The notes under the pieces were generated by a model. The model saw nothing but the letters and a program-made list of their open reading frames with translations, was not told the origin of the DNA and did no database searches. This document shows, piece after piece, positions 1 to 12,517 of a stretch of 64,000 bases of DNA (the first letter of the stretch is position 1; each line of letters opens with the position of its first letter). Position numbers and translations under genes: made by a program. Source of the stretch: Nepenthes gracilis (Eukaryota; Streptophyta; Magnoliopsida; Caryophyllales; Nepenthaceae); NCBI GenBank assembly GCA_033239525.1, contig BSYO01000004.1, positions 8,771,410 through 8,835,409 on the forward strand, written 5' to 3'.

Positions 1-189
1 TAAATATACAAATTGATAATATATTATATTTTTTAAGATATAATCGAATATTATAACGTTACTTTATGAATAAATCTTATATTTATTCTTTATCCAATAA
101 TTGATAATATTATCAAAATAATCAATTAATATGTATACAAAATTTTAAAAAATATTACAAATAAATAAAAATCTTATTAAATATCATTA

Positions 190-1680
190 TCCATACAATA
201 AAAATCATATAATGAAACTTAATCCCATTCTAACGATATGATCTTTGAATATTAATGGTGGTATGTCTTTTGTCAAAGGATTAGCGATCATCAATTCAGT
301 GCAAATATGCTTAATAGTAATTTTTTTTAATGCGCTCCTTTATAGTTAAAAATTGAATGCCAATATATTTATTTCGACTGCTATTTTTATTATTTTTAGT
401 TAGAAAAATAGTAATTAAATTATCGTAATATATCTTCAACAATCTTGAGATGGAATCCACCACTCTAAGTCCAGACATAAAATTTCTCATCTATATACCA
501 TACTTTGTAACATCAAAATAAGCAATGAACTCGACTTTTATAGTGAAAGTAACAATCAAGGTTTACTTTACACTCCATCAATATACAGCTCCACTAATAA
601 ATATAAATATGTAATCAGATATTGATTTACGTGAATTAATACATCCAAGAAAATTTAAATTGGAGTAACCTAATACTTTCAGATTGTCGGTCTATCTATA
701 TGTAAGTATATAGTTCTTGGTACCTTAGATATATCTCATCACTTTCTTAGCAGCTTTCTAAAGATCCATACCTGAATTACTTTAAAATTTTTTAAATATT
801 TTAACTGTAAATGTGATATCAGGTCTTGTATATACCTGATTATATATCAAACTTTTAACATCGGAAGCATATAGAATATTTTTTATTTGTTTTCGTTTAA
901 CATCATTTTTCAAGTATTGGTTCAAATTGATCCTATTACCATTTACAATGGGTGTCACACTTAGTAAATAATTTTTTATCTAAAATATCTATAAAATTTT
1001 ATTAATATAAGTCTCCTAAGATAAATCTAAAATATCTCGTAGTCTGTCTTGATGTATCTTAATATCAATAATATAAGATGTATCACAATATCTTTTATTT
1101 TAAATTTATTAGAGAGAAATTATTTTACCTCATATAGCGAACCCTTATCATTAAATGTAAGTAAAATATCGTCTGCATACAAAATAAAAAAAAATCTTAT
1201 TCTCACAGACCTTCTAGTGTATATATTAATATAAAATATTATTTTTAAAATCAAATAAAGAGATAATATTATCAAATTTTAAATATCATTGACGAAAAGC
1301 TTATTTTAATCTATATATGGATTTCTTGACCTTCTATACCAATTACTCACCATTATTAGAGGAGAATTATCCTGGTTGTTTTATGTAAATCTTTTCTTCT
1401 AGATCACCATTTAGAAATGCTATTTTAATATCTATTTGTTATAATTTCATATCAAAATGAACAACCAATGTCAAAATAATATGAACAGAATCTTTCTTAG
1501 ATAAGAAAAAAAAGTCTCTATATAATCAATTCATTCCTTTTGAGTAGATCCTTTAATAATGTGTCTTATTTTATATCTTTTGATATTATCTAATGAGTTT
1601 TTCTTTATCTTAAATATCCATTTATACCCTATAGCTTTAGCCTCTTTAGATAATTTAATAAGATCTTAGACTTCATTACT
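190..1680 (-). pseudogene. copia RT-RNase H remnant (copy 1)
   Basis: Degenerate copia reverse transcriptase and RNase H. In the catalytic block the usual YVDD reads YADD (about 1165-1180), one replacement next to the two retained aspartates. The C-terminal block with IANPLTKDIPP and RMGLS near 200-270 is the typical end of plant copia pol. The longest uninterrupted stretch is about 60 codons, so the frame is broken many times. In life this domain would have copied element RNA into DNA in cytoplasmic particles. Assignment rests on motif order and on close parallel with copy 2. Confidence 0.8.
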
Positions 1681-2256
1681 ACTGATGGAATTTATTTCTT
1701 CATGGCATTGTACCATAATTCTAATTTATTACAACTCATAATTTGTAAAAATATTTTGAGATTATTTTTTATTCAAATATTATAGTCAAACTTATGTAGA
1801 TATATAATATAATCATTAGAAATTGTTGAACTTCTCATTCTAATATACATTCTCAATATTGTATCAATATTCTTAATAAGAGTATATTTTATAATTATTT
1901 TAGATAAATCTTGAATATCATGGTCAACTGAAATAATATTAGTATTTTGTGGAACGATATTGATTGATTATTTAACACTAATTTGATTTTAAAGGGTGTT
2001 GTATACAACAATCAACCTATCATATGAAAATTCATTTACACCCTATGACTTTAGCCTATTTAGGTAATTTAATAAGATCTCATACTTCATTACTACTGAT
2101 GGAATTCATTTCTTCATGGAATTGTACCATAATTCTGATTTATTACAACTTATAACTTGTAAAAATATTTTGGGATCATTTCTTATTCCAATATTATAGT
2201 CAGACTCATGTAGATATATAATATAATTATTAGAAATTGCTGAACTTCTCATTCTT
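1619..2256 (-). repeat. Internal duplication inside copia copy 1
   Basis: Positions about 1619-1842 are repeated at about 2031-2256, offset about 412 bp, with scattered substitutions. The unit encodes the integrase-RT linker and the very N-terminus of RT (the KAIGYKW block). About 190 bp of other sequence separates the two copies. Copy 2 of the family does not show the duplication, so it arose after insertion, probably by unequal exchange or replication slippage. Confidence 0.8.
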
Positions 2257-2830
2257 TAAATCGTAAAATGTGGATAGTAAAATTTGTAAATCCTTAAATA
2301 TCATGTTGACAATAATATTAGTATTTTGTGGAATAAAATTATTTACCACTTATGGTCCAATCAATCTAATTTTTTCTCATGTAAATATAAACTCTTACTC
2401 CTATTCATTAGGCAAAAATTTATATTTCTTAATTTTATAACTAATGTATATTCTTTAAATCGCTCAACATAAATGAAATCGATTTTTAATCTTTTTATAA
2501 TTCAAAAGGAGTTTTTGAAATAGTTTTCGTTGAAACCCGATTTGATATATACACTACGATTTTTAGAGTTTCAATCCACATGAATTTTAAAAAATTAGAG
2601 TTGCTAAATATACTCCACACCATGTCTAATAATGTTCAATTTTTTTTCTACTATATTTTTTTGGTCCGAAAAATTAGGTATAGTATATTGGATAATTATT
2701 ATATATTTTTTAAGAAACTTTACAAATGGACCAAATATTTATCTATTTTTTATATATCTATTATAATATTCTCCATCTCTATCTGATTTCATGATTTTAA
2801 TTTATTTCTGATACCAAATATTAAAATTTA
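2256..2830 (-). pseudogene. copia integrase core remnant (copy 1)
   Basis: Reverse complement of 2550-2790 aligns base by base with 48740-49010 of copy 2, and both carry the plant copia block running from SDR-GEYY through PFVKFL to QYT-P. Further on come an NR-TLLNMVR-like block and TPFELW. The expected D-D-E core is only partly preserved because of stops. A TGGTATCAGA string here (complement of 2806-2815) looks like a primer-binding site but lies within the integrase similarity, so it is coincidental. Confidence 0.75.
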
Positions 2831-4739
2831 AATCAATCTAATTATTCATAAAAAGATCAAAATACGAAATAAAATAAAGAATCAACTAACTTCATGCCAT
2901 TACTTCTCTACTCTATTTTTTGACAATCTGATTTCACTTATAATTCTGATGTTTCAAGTATCTTCAATCTCTTATTGATAGTATATCTCAGAGAATTAGG
3001 TTTAAGGACAAAACTAATTAACCGACTATTTATTAAGATAATTTCATCAATTATCTTGTGGGATTGGTTACCATGGAGAATTAAGACAACGGTTACCAAA
3101 CATTAATTGTAGACTATCAATGTTAGTAATTATTCAAATTCTTTTTTACTTTTTTTTTTTTGCTGAACAGTCAATATAGCCATTAATTATTGCCCATACT
3201 ACAACTAGTAAACAAGTAATGATGAATATTTACCATATAAAATTTAGATTTGTTCAACAATAATATTAGATTGATATCAGATGGAATATTGAACATGACA
3301 ACTTCACATTTTGACAATCTATATATAAAGTCACCATAAACTTTTCAAAAAAAATACACTAATAAGGCAGAAAAATATTTATGAGTAATCCCTTTGACAC
3401 CAAATTGTATTTAATATCAAGATTTTACTCATTCACCAACTAAGTATTTCATATTTAGGAAGAAAATTCGTGCTATGATGACACACAAAATCCATATTAA
3501 GTCAAGATTGTGTTAGTCTTGTTCATAAGGAAAAGCACATGAAAGTTAGAGTAAGGACTGTGCAAAGACTTAGTCAATTTTACCTACAAGAATGTCACAC
3601 ATTCTTGAAAAGCTACTTCAATTTTTTCAGGTGGCACTGCATCAAGCATCTGCTATGTGCAAGATTCAAAAGAAGTTAAATTATTTTTAAATTTATTATA
3701 TATAATTTTATTTTATATTATATAAGATATTATTTTTATAACCCAAATTAACGACTAAAAGATTATATAATAATAATTCTACACCAATTAAAAAAATTTT
3801 ATATGATTATTAGAAAATATATGTGAGTCAAATTTATAAAATAACCCTTATAGCCACTTATAGTATATATTAAATCAAAACCTATAAATTTAAATTTTTA
3901 ATTTAAATGAAATCTAACACTTATGAAAAAGCTTTATAAATATATATTTCTACGTGTGATTGAAAAATAAAAAGTGTCGGCATTCAAAACCATGAATGTT
4001 TTTCATGGGTTTTTCAGCGTTTTCAAATTGCGTCCGCCACATAGCTGGATCAAAACATTATGCGTAGTGCCACAATCATTGCCGCTTGTTCACCGTCAGA
4101 TTCATATGGACGGCAGGAAAGTACAGGTAAAATGATAAAAATTAATGCATATTCAGAATAAAATTAAATTAATTTTTTAAAATTTTTAATTTAAATACTA
4201 TATATTATAATAACTAATAAAAAATTTAAAAAATATTAAATTTATTATCTAAAATATTATCAAATACTCAATTTAATAATTTTTTTAAGAAAATAAAAGA
4301 TATTAAGAGGCTGAGAATTAAAAGAACGTAAAAATAGAGAATTTGACTCCATAATTTTTTAGATTTGTAAGTATATAAATTATTAGAACTTTATACTTGT
4401 AATTTTGATGTGTGATTTAGATTCAATTTTATTATTTAAGCAAAAATAGGAGCATTTATAATATTATTATTAATCAAAATGTATAATTATTTATTAATTA
4501 ATGAGTTATATTGATTGAAAATTGAATAGTCCAACATTACATAATCTCTAAATCTAATGCCTATCCGTTAAGTGTATTAGTTGTTCATTTGATTTAACTA
4601 TTTATTACTCGATTCATATAATCGTTCATCAAAACTAACAGTTTAGATTTGTTAGGCATATTATGTGTTGGTATATTTTGTAATTGTATTTGATCATTTA
4701 TTAACGTATTTTCATTGTCTTGAAAATTTGTATCAAATT

Positions 4740-5010
4740 TACACCCGATACTTACCGATACACAACTCTCAGTTCTACACCTACCTAGCGTCTAACTTGT
4801 GCATGAACACCGTTTCATATAGGCCCGCACTGGAGAGCCCTTTTATGCATGTGCATGCCCAGGCACTCCCGAGGTATGCCCAAAGTGCCCTTTTATGAAT
4901 GGATACACTCGAGGTACACCTAATGCGTGCTCGGCGCTAGGGCACGGATCCTATGCCAACCTGGGCTTCCCTGATACATTCTCGAGTAACGCTCCAATAT
5001 CAGGACACGC
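4740..5010. other. GC-richer patch of unknown origin
   Basis: A 270-bp stretch clearly richer in G and C than its surroundings. The string CCCTTTTATG occurs twice (about 4838 and 4888), followed by similar words. It resembles a fragment of an LTR or a satellite-like repeat, but no terminal repeats or target duplication were found. The 77-codon plus-strand frame across it has no recognisable domain and is probably chance. Confidence 0.35.
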
Positions 5011-6145
5011 ATTTCTAAATGGTCACATTTTTAACTTAAATTTTAAATCTCTTTATAGATAGCTACCTTCTTTTCTTTGTAAGTGAAATTCTGAAAAAAA
5101 ATATTCTGATGGTCGCTCAGTGAAAATGCTCTAATTTATAAGCTTGTAAAGTGCTCTCATTTGAAAAAACTTATTATCGATTACTGAGCTTAATTCTAAA
5201 GTTTTCTCAGTCCATTTACTTTATTATACACATATTTTCTTGCTTGTTTACATTTGAAAGAGACGCAGATGTCGAAAAAATTGATATTTAGTGATGTGCG
5301 ACAATTCGACGGCTTGTGAAGATTTATCGATAAAAAGATCGGAAGGAGTTCGATTTCGTTACCGCTGGCAAATCCAATAACTTCACTGGTAGGAGTCACA
5401 AAATCGTAATAAATCGGCTAAGTTAGTACATCTTTACCTTTCGATCTGTAAGTTAACTTTCTTAGTCATTTTTTTCCTGATCATAAAAGTTCGAATGGTT
5501 TTACTCGATAACTGTGGTTATCGAGATTTTTTTTCACCATCAAAATTTCGTCTTTGTTATCATTGATATTGTTATTTACTATTTACACCTAAATTTGAAT
5601 ATATTTTACGTGTATTATATAATCATATTTACGTTTATTCTATGAATTAAAAAATGGGTCGAATCAGATTGTGATTTGGAACTCTCTAGTCCATTTCAAA
5701 ATTTATCAACCAAACAGTCATTTGGTATATCAAAATTTGATATTATCAGTAATCCAACCATTCTAATATCTGATAATTTAGTTGGATTATGTTTTATACA
5801 TGTCTAATAACTCAATTAATTTATATTTTTTTAATAAATTTACAGCTTATGGAGTCCAAATAACAATAGATTAAGCCAATCTCAACCTCGGATTATACTC
5901 AACCAAAACAAAGATAAAAAAATAAAGGCACATTGAATCCACACAACTCGGTGAAGATAGCCGCCGCACTTCAACCCAAATCTGTAACGATCATCATCAT
6001 TTGTTTCCACTCAAGTTCACTTATTTTCAGTGATAATGCAATTATCCCAAACCTTAAAGTAGAACGCCCCACAGCCACAAGTGAGGAGGGCCATTTACAA
6101 GATAAATAAAAAATTAAGTTAACTAGCTATCTTAATTATTTAATT

Positions 6146-6239
6146 TAAAATAAATAATTATAATTTAATTATTTTAAAATAATTAATTATAATTAATTTT
6201 TAAATTTTAATAATGATTAAATTATAATTATTTATTTTA
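6146..6239. repeat. Perfect 24-bp inverted repeat (MITE-like hairpin)
   Basis: Arms 6146-6169 and 6216-6239 are exact reverse complements over 24 bases, with a 46-base AT-only loop. The arm sequence begins TAAAATAAATAATTATAA. Most of the same word occurs at 37853-37878 with a shorter inverted partner, which suggests a dispersed AT-rich foldback family rather than a lone palindrome. No clear target duplication could be fixed because the flanks are also almost pure A/T. Confidence 0.6.
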
Positions 6240-9200
6240 TAATATGTGACTGATATTAAAAGAAATAAACCACTTTATCTTTATAAATGATGGGGATCTT
6301 CCAAATTCTCCTAACCACTTCTACCCAACTGATTTTTTAATTATTTTAATGTCGACGTGTGACTGCTAAATACCTAGCAAGTGATTTATGCTTTAGAGAT
6401 AGGCTGTCTTTTTATTATAATTGTAAAATTTTGAAATATTTTTCTTTTAGTTGCTTGGCTTTTGGTATTGAAAGACTACATGAAAGGGAGAGTGGAGATA
6501 AAAAGGAGAAGAAAAAGTGACCTATGTTTTTCAAATCTTAATGCCAATTTTTTGAAAAAAAAATATGATCTATTTTGCTTTATGTAGTGCTAAATTTTGT
6601 AGAATATTTTAGTGATTTAGACCTTTTATTTTCACTTTCTATTAGCATAATTCTCAAGTTTTTATTTGTATGGTGGTGTATGTGAAATTTTATGAAGAAA
6701 TAAGTTATCTACTTATGTTACAAGCTACAGCAGGTTTATATAATGACCAATTAGAGTGAAGTTTTAATCAAACGTAAAAGTCTGGTCATTTTCTCATTAA
6801 TTTAAGAAGATTTAATAGTATTAAATGAGTCATATTAGTAAGCATGACTTATTCATTTAGACATCTGAATATAAATGGGTCGTGTTGGATATGGTACTTG
6901 AGTTATATGTCCTGACTTAATATAACACGTGGCCCATATTGTGCTGAGATGACCATGCCGTTTCATTAGAAGGAATGAAGTGGCCCATTTTTAGTATGTA
7001 AAAAATTAAAAATTATATTAAAAAGTAAAATTACATAAAAATATTATAAAAATAAAACATATATTAATTATTGTGTCAAATTTTTTATATAATATAATTT
7101 AAAGAAATAAAAAATGCATCTATTAATTACTCTTGATTTTTTTTAGTATTCAATTGTATTTTTACTACTACTATTTTAGAATCCTCCTTTTGATTAGAAC
7201 TAAAAATAGCTGAGGTTTTAACGTGATCTTTTGCGTCCACTTAATCCTTAAAAATGATGCATATTTTTATAATTTTCAGTGTCCTATTTTTTTTTTTTTT
7301 TGATTAACTATTCGACCCTTGACACTAAAAAGGACTTTTATGACACTGTATTTGCATGGAGCTAAGAGGTTCCACGCCATTAATGTGAACATGGAGAATC
7401 TGTGTTCGTTAACCTTCTACCAATTTAAAATCTACAATTTTGAACTATTATTTATAATGTTAGATATATGGTTTGACTATAAATGGTGAAAAAGTTTAAC
7501 CAGCGTTATATTTTTATTGACAGAATGTAGTCCATGTCGAACCCATATTAACGAAAGTAAATTTCTTCAATCACCTCTATTGCTGCTTAATTCTGCTATT
7601 AGACTGGGCAGTCTTAGAGTTAACTCTGGTGTATGCAAATTGTGATAGATATGTATTTTGATTTCTTTCATACTGTTGACCATCCCATATTATTGTAAAA
7701 TCTTAAAAATATATATATATACACCCTATATAAATTCACATAATAGTTTATAATTATAGCAAGACATACTAGTATTGGAGAATTTTTCCAATATTATAAA
7801 TTTTTTTTATAAAAAATATAATTAAATATAATATTAGTAAATATACTATTTTTAATAATTTATAATATTTTAATATTTATTTAAAATTTATTATTTACCT
7901 CCAACACTTATATTATTCAACGAGATTCATATTCCTCTTGAAAAAGCACAATCAAATCAGTAAATGTCAATAATTAATTTCACAATAGATTTTGGGTGGA
8001 ACAATGGATAAGTAAGTTCATTAATAATAAAATAAAATATTTTAAAAAAATGCTTAATTATTTCAATTATTTTTCAATTAATCTCCGTTATTGACTCAAA
8101 TATTATAATATTTTGTTATAAAAGATAATTAAAATAGAATTAAAAAGAATGCACAATTTTTAACATCTGATATGTCAAATTGCATCTTATTAGGCAGTCA
8201 ATTTTTATTTTTTCAAAACTTAACTTATTTTGTCTCACAACATTTTAAATTACTACTTTTGAAAAAAAGATTTTCTAATAAATGAAACAATATTCCTTAT
8301 TTTCTCATGTGAGAAATAAACTATAAAAAATCCTTAATATAGATATTAATAATATGACATATACATCTAAGTGGAATAATTTGCCATTTAAAATTTTTAA
8401 AAAAGTATAATTTAGCTAAAGAAATAATACAATTATTATTTGATATATTATCAAAAAGTGATAGAAATATCTTATTAATTATCCTAAATTAATTTATAAT
8501 ATTAATTGTTTTAGAATGTGTTTTTGTAGGATAGGAAGAGGGCAGCCAAGTAGCTATGAAAGGAGAGCTTGTATACGTTGAATATTGAATAGGAAGTCTG
8601 ATTTCTCTTTTCTCTACTTCTCTAGATTTTTGGCTCCTCTCTATCTGAAATTGTCCAATTCTCCTTTTAACTAAAGTCAGTCTTCTCTCATCACTAATAT
8701 GAATTTTCAAATTTCTTTTCCAAACTAAGTTAGTTAATCACAAAATTATGTCAAATATAACCCAATTACAAACGATACAATATTTACGTGTGAAAATATC
8801 TTTAAAAATACATGGCATATAATAAATAGTATTAGATTATGTATGACACGACCCAGCACTTCATACCGCGCCAGGCCACTGAGTAGTTGGCCAATAGGTC
8901 ATGCTGGCAAGGCCCATCACCTTTTTTTATAAATGAAAAAATTATTCCAACACATTTATATTGTTGACTTTGGATATATAGTAATAGTCATAATCACAAT
9001 TTAATTTTAGCCAAGATACTACTATTGCTACTCCTAATTTAGGCCACCTCATAGAAAATGTTCCAATAATATGTGGCAACGTTTTTGAGATTAAATTAGT
9101 TAACGGTCAATAATAAGCCATCTATAAAAAAATATAAAAAAGATTATATGTATAAAAGTTCTAAATATATAGGACATTTGAAGAAACAGATGAAAAATTA

Positions 9201-9841
9201 TGATAGACTAATATTTTTAATTCAAACTAAACTAATATTTTTAAATGGTACAATATCGAGAGAGATTGATAGAATATATAATTTAATCGGGAGTCCTTTT
9301 CTAATGGCATAAGATTACGAATTTTAACAGTATGTGAAGAAATACTTGCAACCCAAATATGTAAAAATATTCTAATAAATTATTAAATGTGAGAATATTT
9401 ATCTTTTTATAATTTAAATAAAAATTAATTTTTAAATTAATACACATAAAATCTAATATTTCTTCAACTATTAATGTGTAGTGATCATATAATAATTAAT
9501 CTTATATTTGTATTACAACATATTAGATTTTTAAAATTATAAATCACTAAAAAAATTATTGGTTTTAAAATTTTTAAATATCCATACTTACTTCCATTCA
9601 TTCTTATGGTAATGGAGATGGAAATAGAGAGAATTATAAAACTATAATAAAATATACCACCAACCAAGATTTATTAAATTTGACACAATTCCTAACTACA
9701 TTACAACTAATTTTCCTTGAAAACTAAACAATATGATTGGCTACACAACTAAGCACATGGATTGCCAACTTGCTGAAGTAATCTGCAGAAATGCTAAAAA
9801 GAATTCACCCATCAATTGCTACTGAGTTGATTATTCTTTGA

Positions 9842-10030
9842 TTACTCTGCTGTCCTGAGATAATTCTGGGATTGCTGGCATGGAAACTTCTCATAAGGAC
9901 TATTGTTATGCTGGGTTGATCCTGATTGAAGATGCAACTGGAGTGTGGTTCTTCTTGATAATTGCACAAGGGCTTGTTGAACCCCTAATCCTCCGATTCT
10001 GCCAACTGATGGCTTGGTCTGTTCACCAAA
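9842..10030 (-). CDS. Candidate terminal exon of an unidentified protein
   Basis: An open minus-strand frame of 62 codons ending at a TAA (9844-9842). It is rich in Gln, Ser and Asn and ends in SPYEKFPCQQSQNYLRTAE. Base composition is much more balanced than the surrounding AT-rich DNA. Possible splice acceptors (TTTATTGCAG or GAACAG) lie just upstream. It sits left of the Tat1 insertion, downstream of the xylulose kinase remnant in the same orientation, but I could not align it to a kinase C-terminus. It may be a separate gene fragment or chance. Confidence 0.3.
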   Translation of the reverse strand, partial: FGEQTKPSVGRIGGLGVQQALVQLSRRTTLQLHLQSGSTQHNNSPYEKFPCQQSQNYLRTAE

Positions 10031-10269
10031 TTAACTGCAATAAATTTCCATGAAAATGCGAGAGAGTATGCTTCTTCATGACAAATTTCTTGTGTTGTTT
10101 ACTGTGATTGTGCTACTTTACCTCCTTAAATATTCAAGTAAAGGGGAAGTGTTTTTCCCAACACGCTCACGCCATCAGCGTGTCTTACTGCCATCATCAA
10201 AATTTTCACAAGGCACTATCCATGCACCATAAGCTTCCACAAGCAAGCTATAACATGTTACAAGTAATA

Positions 10270-10274
10270 CCATG
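10270..10274. repeat. Target-site duplication of Tat1 (left), CCATG
   Basis: CCATG immediately precedes the left LTR and recurs at 31759-31763 immediately after the right LTR. Five base pairs is the usual size for Ty3/gypsy integrases. Confidence 0.93.
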
Positions 10275-11153
10275 TGTTGCGTCCCAAGTCCACGGTTGCT
10301 GTACGGATTAGGGGGCCTCCGGGTTTCCGATCACGTGGTAGCGTCAGGATGAGGGTCCGATCCCCGTATCTCTTAACCTGGAACTGCACAACACAATCAA
10401 CAAACGAGAGGTCAGAGATCCGGCGGGATTTCTCCCATCACGGCGACTCCGACGCTCAAGTCAGCAAATTCCCGCAATAAACGGAAATGACGCACGCTCT
10501 AAGCGGTGCGCAGATGTGTGCTGATGATACGTGAGTGATGTGTATGTATCGGAGTGGGAAATGCAATGAGCAGGTAGCGGAAGGCCTGGCTTCCTTGACG
10601 CACCGCAATGGGTGGCTAACTCCCCATTACCTGAACAGGTTTGGGGATCGAGATCTTAAGAGAAGCGGGCTTGTTTATGGTCACAAGACTTGAACCTTGT
10701 CTTGGTTCGATTGCTTTAACTCTTTGTTATCTGGGAAAAGGAAGAAGGAGCCTCCATTTCTCTGCCGGGAAGAGAGCTCTTATAGGCTTCTCCCGAGTGG
10801 ACTCTGGGCACGAGAACTCCCGTTTCCTTAGTTCCTTGGCCGCAGTCATCAAGTTCGACCGGCCGGTCATGTCGGCCGCCGCTTTGGGGCAGCAAAGCGG
10901 GCTCTGAACGCCGCCACCACGCCTGGTCTTCCTTTGGCCGAGATTGGTCTACCTGTGGGCGGCCGCTGAGCGTTGCCAGTAGCGTTGGCCGCTTCTCCAT
11001 TGGCTGATTTTTCCTCTCTCCTGTCTGTTTTCCGGCAGCTCATTAATACGCTGCAGGGCGCCTGTCGCTTTTTGCTAGCTGGGTGCCACGTAGGTTTCCT
11101 GCATAGTTGGGCTGGGCTTGAGATGCTCGTGGGCCTTAGCACGGGATCCAACA
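10275..11153 (-). repeat. Tat1 3' LTR (left copy)
   Basis: 879 bp, starting TGTTGCGTCC and ending GGGATCCAACA on the plus strand. It matches 30873-31758 along its whole length with scattered substitutions and small indels. Because the element reads on the minus strand this is the downstream (3') LTR. A TATA-like box lies at 10779-10786. Confidence 0.94.
10779..10786 (-). promoter_or_regulatory. TATA-like box of Tat1 3' LTR
   Basis: CCTATAAG read on the minus strand, at the same place in both LTRs (31378-31385 in the other). Position within the LTR suits the U3-R boundary promoter. Function is inferred. Confidence 0.45.
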
Positions 11154-11166
11154 CTAGCTCCCCATG
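11154..11166 (-). other. Tat1 polypurine tract
   Basis: On the minus strand ATGGGGAGCTAG abuts the 3' LTR start. Tat2 has the same GGGGAGCTAG directly before its 3' LTR (45372-45381), which supports this as the plus-strand DNA priming site. Confidence 0.65.
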
Positions 11167-12417
11167 CTTGGCCAGGCCAATGGTCAGGCCTGGCATGTCC
11201 TTTGGGTTCATTCTGCGGCCCGACAACCTTCCTCGAGACGCGCCACTGTTCGTCGTTTTCTGGACTCGCGCCTTCCCGAGGTGACTGCGCAGGCTTCTTT
11301 GACGCTGCCATGATTCTATGCTCTGATCGGCAGGATTCGCGCGCTCAAGGTTGCGTCTGGTTAGGGGACTTTTCCTATTTCGTGAAAGACGTCCGCCGGG
11401 AAACGTGTCGCGCTGGACAAGAGAATAGCTCCCATCTCGCCCATGAATAGGAGGGCTCATTAGCGAGTGGAGCACATTCGTTGGCCGCCTTTAGAGGAGC
11501 AATGAGGAGATTCTGGCCTATCCCGCCCTTAGTGAGGGTTTGGGAAGGAGTTGGATGGATTAGCTGGATGCCCGAAGTCCTTGATGAAGGCCACTCCAAC
11601 TCCCGAGCTGCGGTTCTCTCCTCATGTTAATGAGGGTGGTTCGGCTACTCTGCTGTCGTCATGTGCCCTCCATCCATGGTGTGACTCGTCCGGAGTGCGG
11701 TGGGACCGTGGCGGAACCTCCGCGAGAATGTTTCTCACTAGCAGGGTGCGCCGCTCATGGTCTCCACCTCATTGAGTTTGAGCGCGGACCGTGGAGGGGG
11801 CAGAGGTTGGAGCCCCGGTGAGGGAATTGCGGGGTTATTCCCTTTAATTTCCCCAGTGGCTTCAGTATTGGTGCGGATACCGCCTCGGTGGATCGTGTTG
11901 CGGCCGCCTCCACTTTGGGGGGGAGCCTCGCATGGCCGCCTCCGTTCGCTTGTTGAGCTACCAGCAGCTTTCGGCCATGGTGATCTCATGTAGATCATGT
12001 TCTCCAAGCTTGTCTGGGGCAGTCACCGGGGCCCTTGGACCTCGCACCGTCATCTTTCTCGCACCTTTTGTTACTATAAATTTTGTAATTTGTAAGAAAG
12101 TATTTATTAATAAAAGAAGTAGCCCTTTTGCCTTCATTTTTCTCTTCTCACTGTGCATGCTTCTTTTCTTTATTGAATATTTTCTCCCGACGATCCGCAT
12201 CCCGTCCTGTGGGGACGGAGAGGCCACTGTTGGCGGTCGTGTCGCTTGGCTTGTCTAGCGTATTAAATGCTCATGAGGTCAGGAGGCGCCGCCTCATAAT
12301 GACCTGCCTTGGAAACGCGTGAGTCCTCAGGGATTCTCCATGCGGAGGGCGCCCATTGGCTAAGCTCTGGCACCCTTTGTCTTCATAGCGCAGCTGTTTT
12401 CAAGAGAAAATCTCACC
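11167..12417. other. Tat1 3' untranslated region, no recognised gene
   Basis: GC-rich sequence between the polypurine tract and the first antisense promoter. Overlapping open frames on both strands (up to about 110 codons) have no domain and look like chance in GC-rich DNA. A plant-like polyadenylation word AATAAA occurs at about 12109 in a T/A-rich patch, which would fit the 3' end of another antisense transcript, but I cannot identify a frame for it. Confidence 0.45.
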
Positions 12418-12425
12418 TATTTAAA
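12418..12425 (+). promoter_or_regulatory. TATA-like box of antisense ORF A
   Basis: TATTTAAA on the plus strand, 92 bp before the ATG at 12518. The identical octamer sits 66 bp before the ATG of the next antisense gene (13552-13559). The pairing of the same box with both antisense starts argues for real promoters. Confidence 0.55.
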
Positions 12426-12517
12426 CGCGCCACTCCACTCGAGGACTTTGCACTTTCTTGCGTTTGCATACTCGATAGCCGTTCGTTCTTCATGTGTGTG
12501 TTCTCGCCACAATTTTG

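Larger units (their letters stand above)
1..2830 (-). mobile_element. Decayed Ty1/copia retrotransposon, copy 1
   Basis: A pol remnant read on the minus strand, cut by the window edge. From high to low coordinates it shows the integrase core (a SDRDGEYY block near 2.7 kb), the integrase-RT linker, RT with a YADDIL catalytic block near 1.17 kb, and the RNase H tail ending in IANPLTKDIPP near 0.25 kb. The order IN-RT-RH is diagnostic of Ty1/copia. Stops and frameshifts run throughout, so no protein can be made. Positions 60-240 match 51108-51300 in reverse complement, so the similarity to copy 2 continues into the 3' untranslated part. No LTR boundary is visible. The same family occurs in plus orientation at 47.7-51.3 kb. 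Confidence 0.88.
2831..9780. other. AT-rich intergenic DNA
   Basis: About 7 kb with no recognisable gene on either strand. Open frames are at most about 77 codons and show no domain. It contains poly(A)/poly(T) tracts, a GC-richer patch at 4740-5010 and a perfect 24-bp inverted repeat at 6146-6239, each listed separately. The pieces at 5190-5480 and 6830-6980 are less AT-rich but I cannot assign them. Confidence 0.6.

Noticed and set aside
2806..2815. TGGTATCAGA on the minus strand as primer-binding site of copia copy 1
   Set aside because: It lies inside sequence that aligns with integrase of copy 2, so gag would be missing and no LTR follows. Coincidence.
10867..11475. 202-codon minus-strand frame across the Tat1 LTR and leader
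   Set aside because: GC-rich LTR sequence gives long chance frames. No domain, and the equivalent frame is broken in the other LTR.
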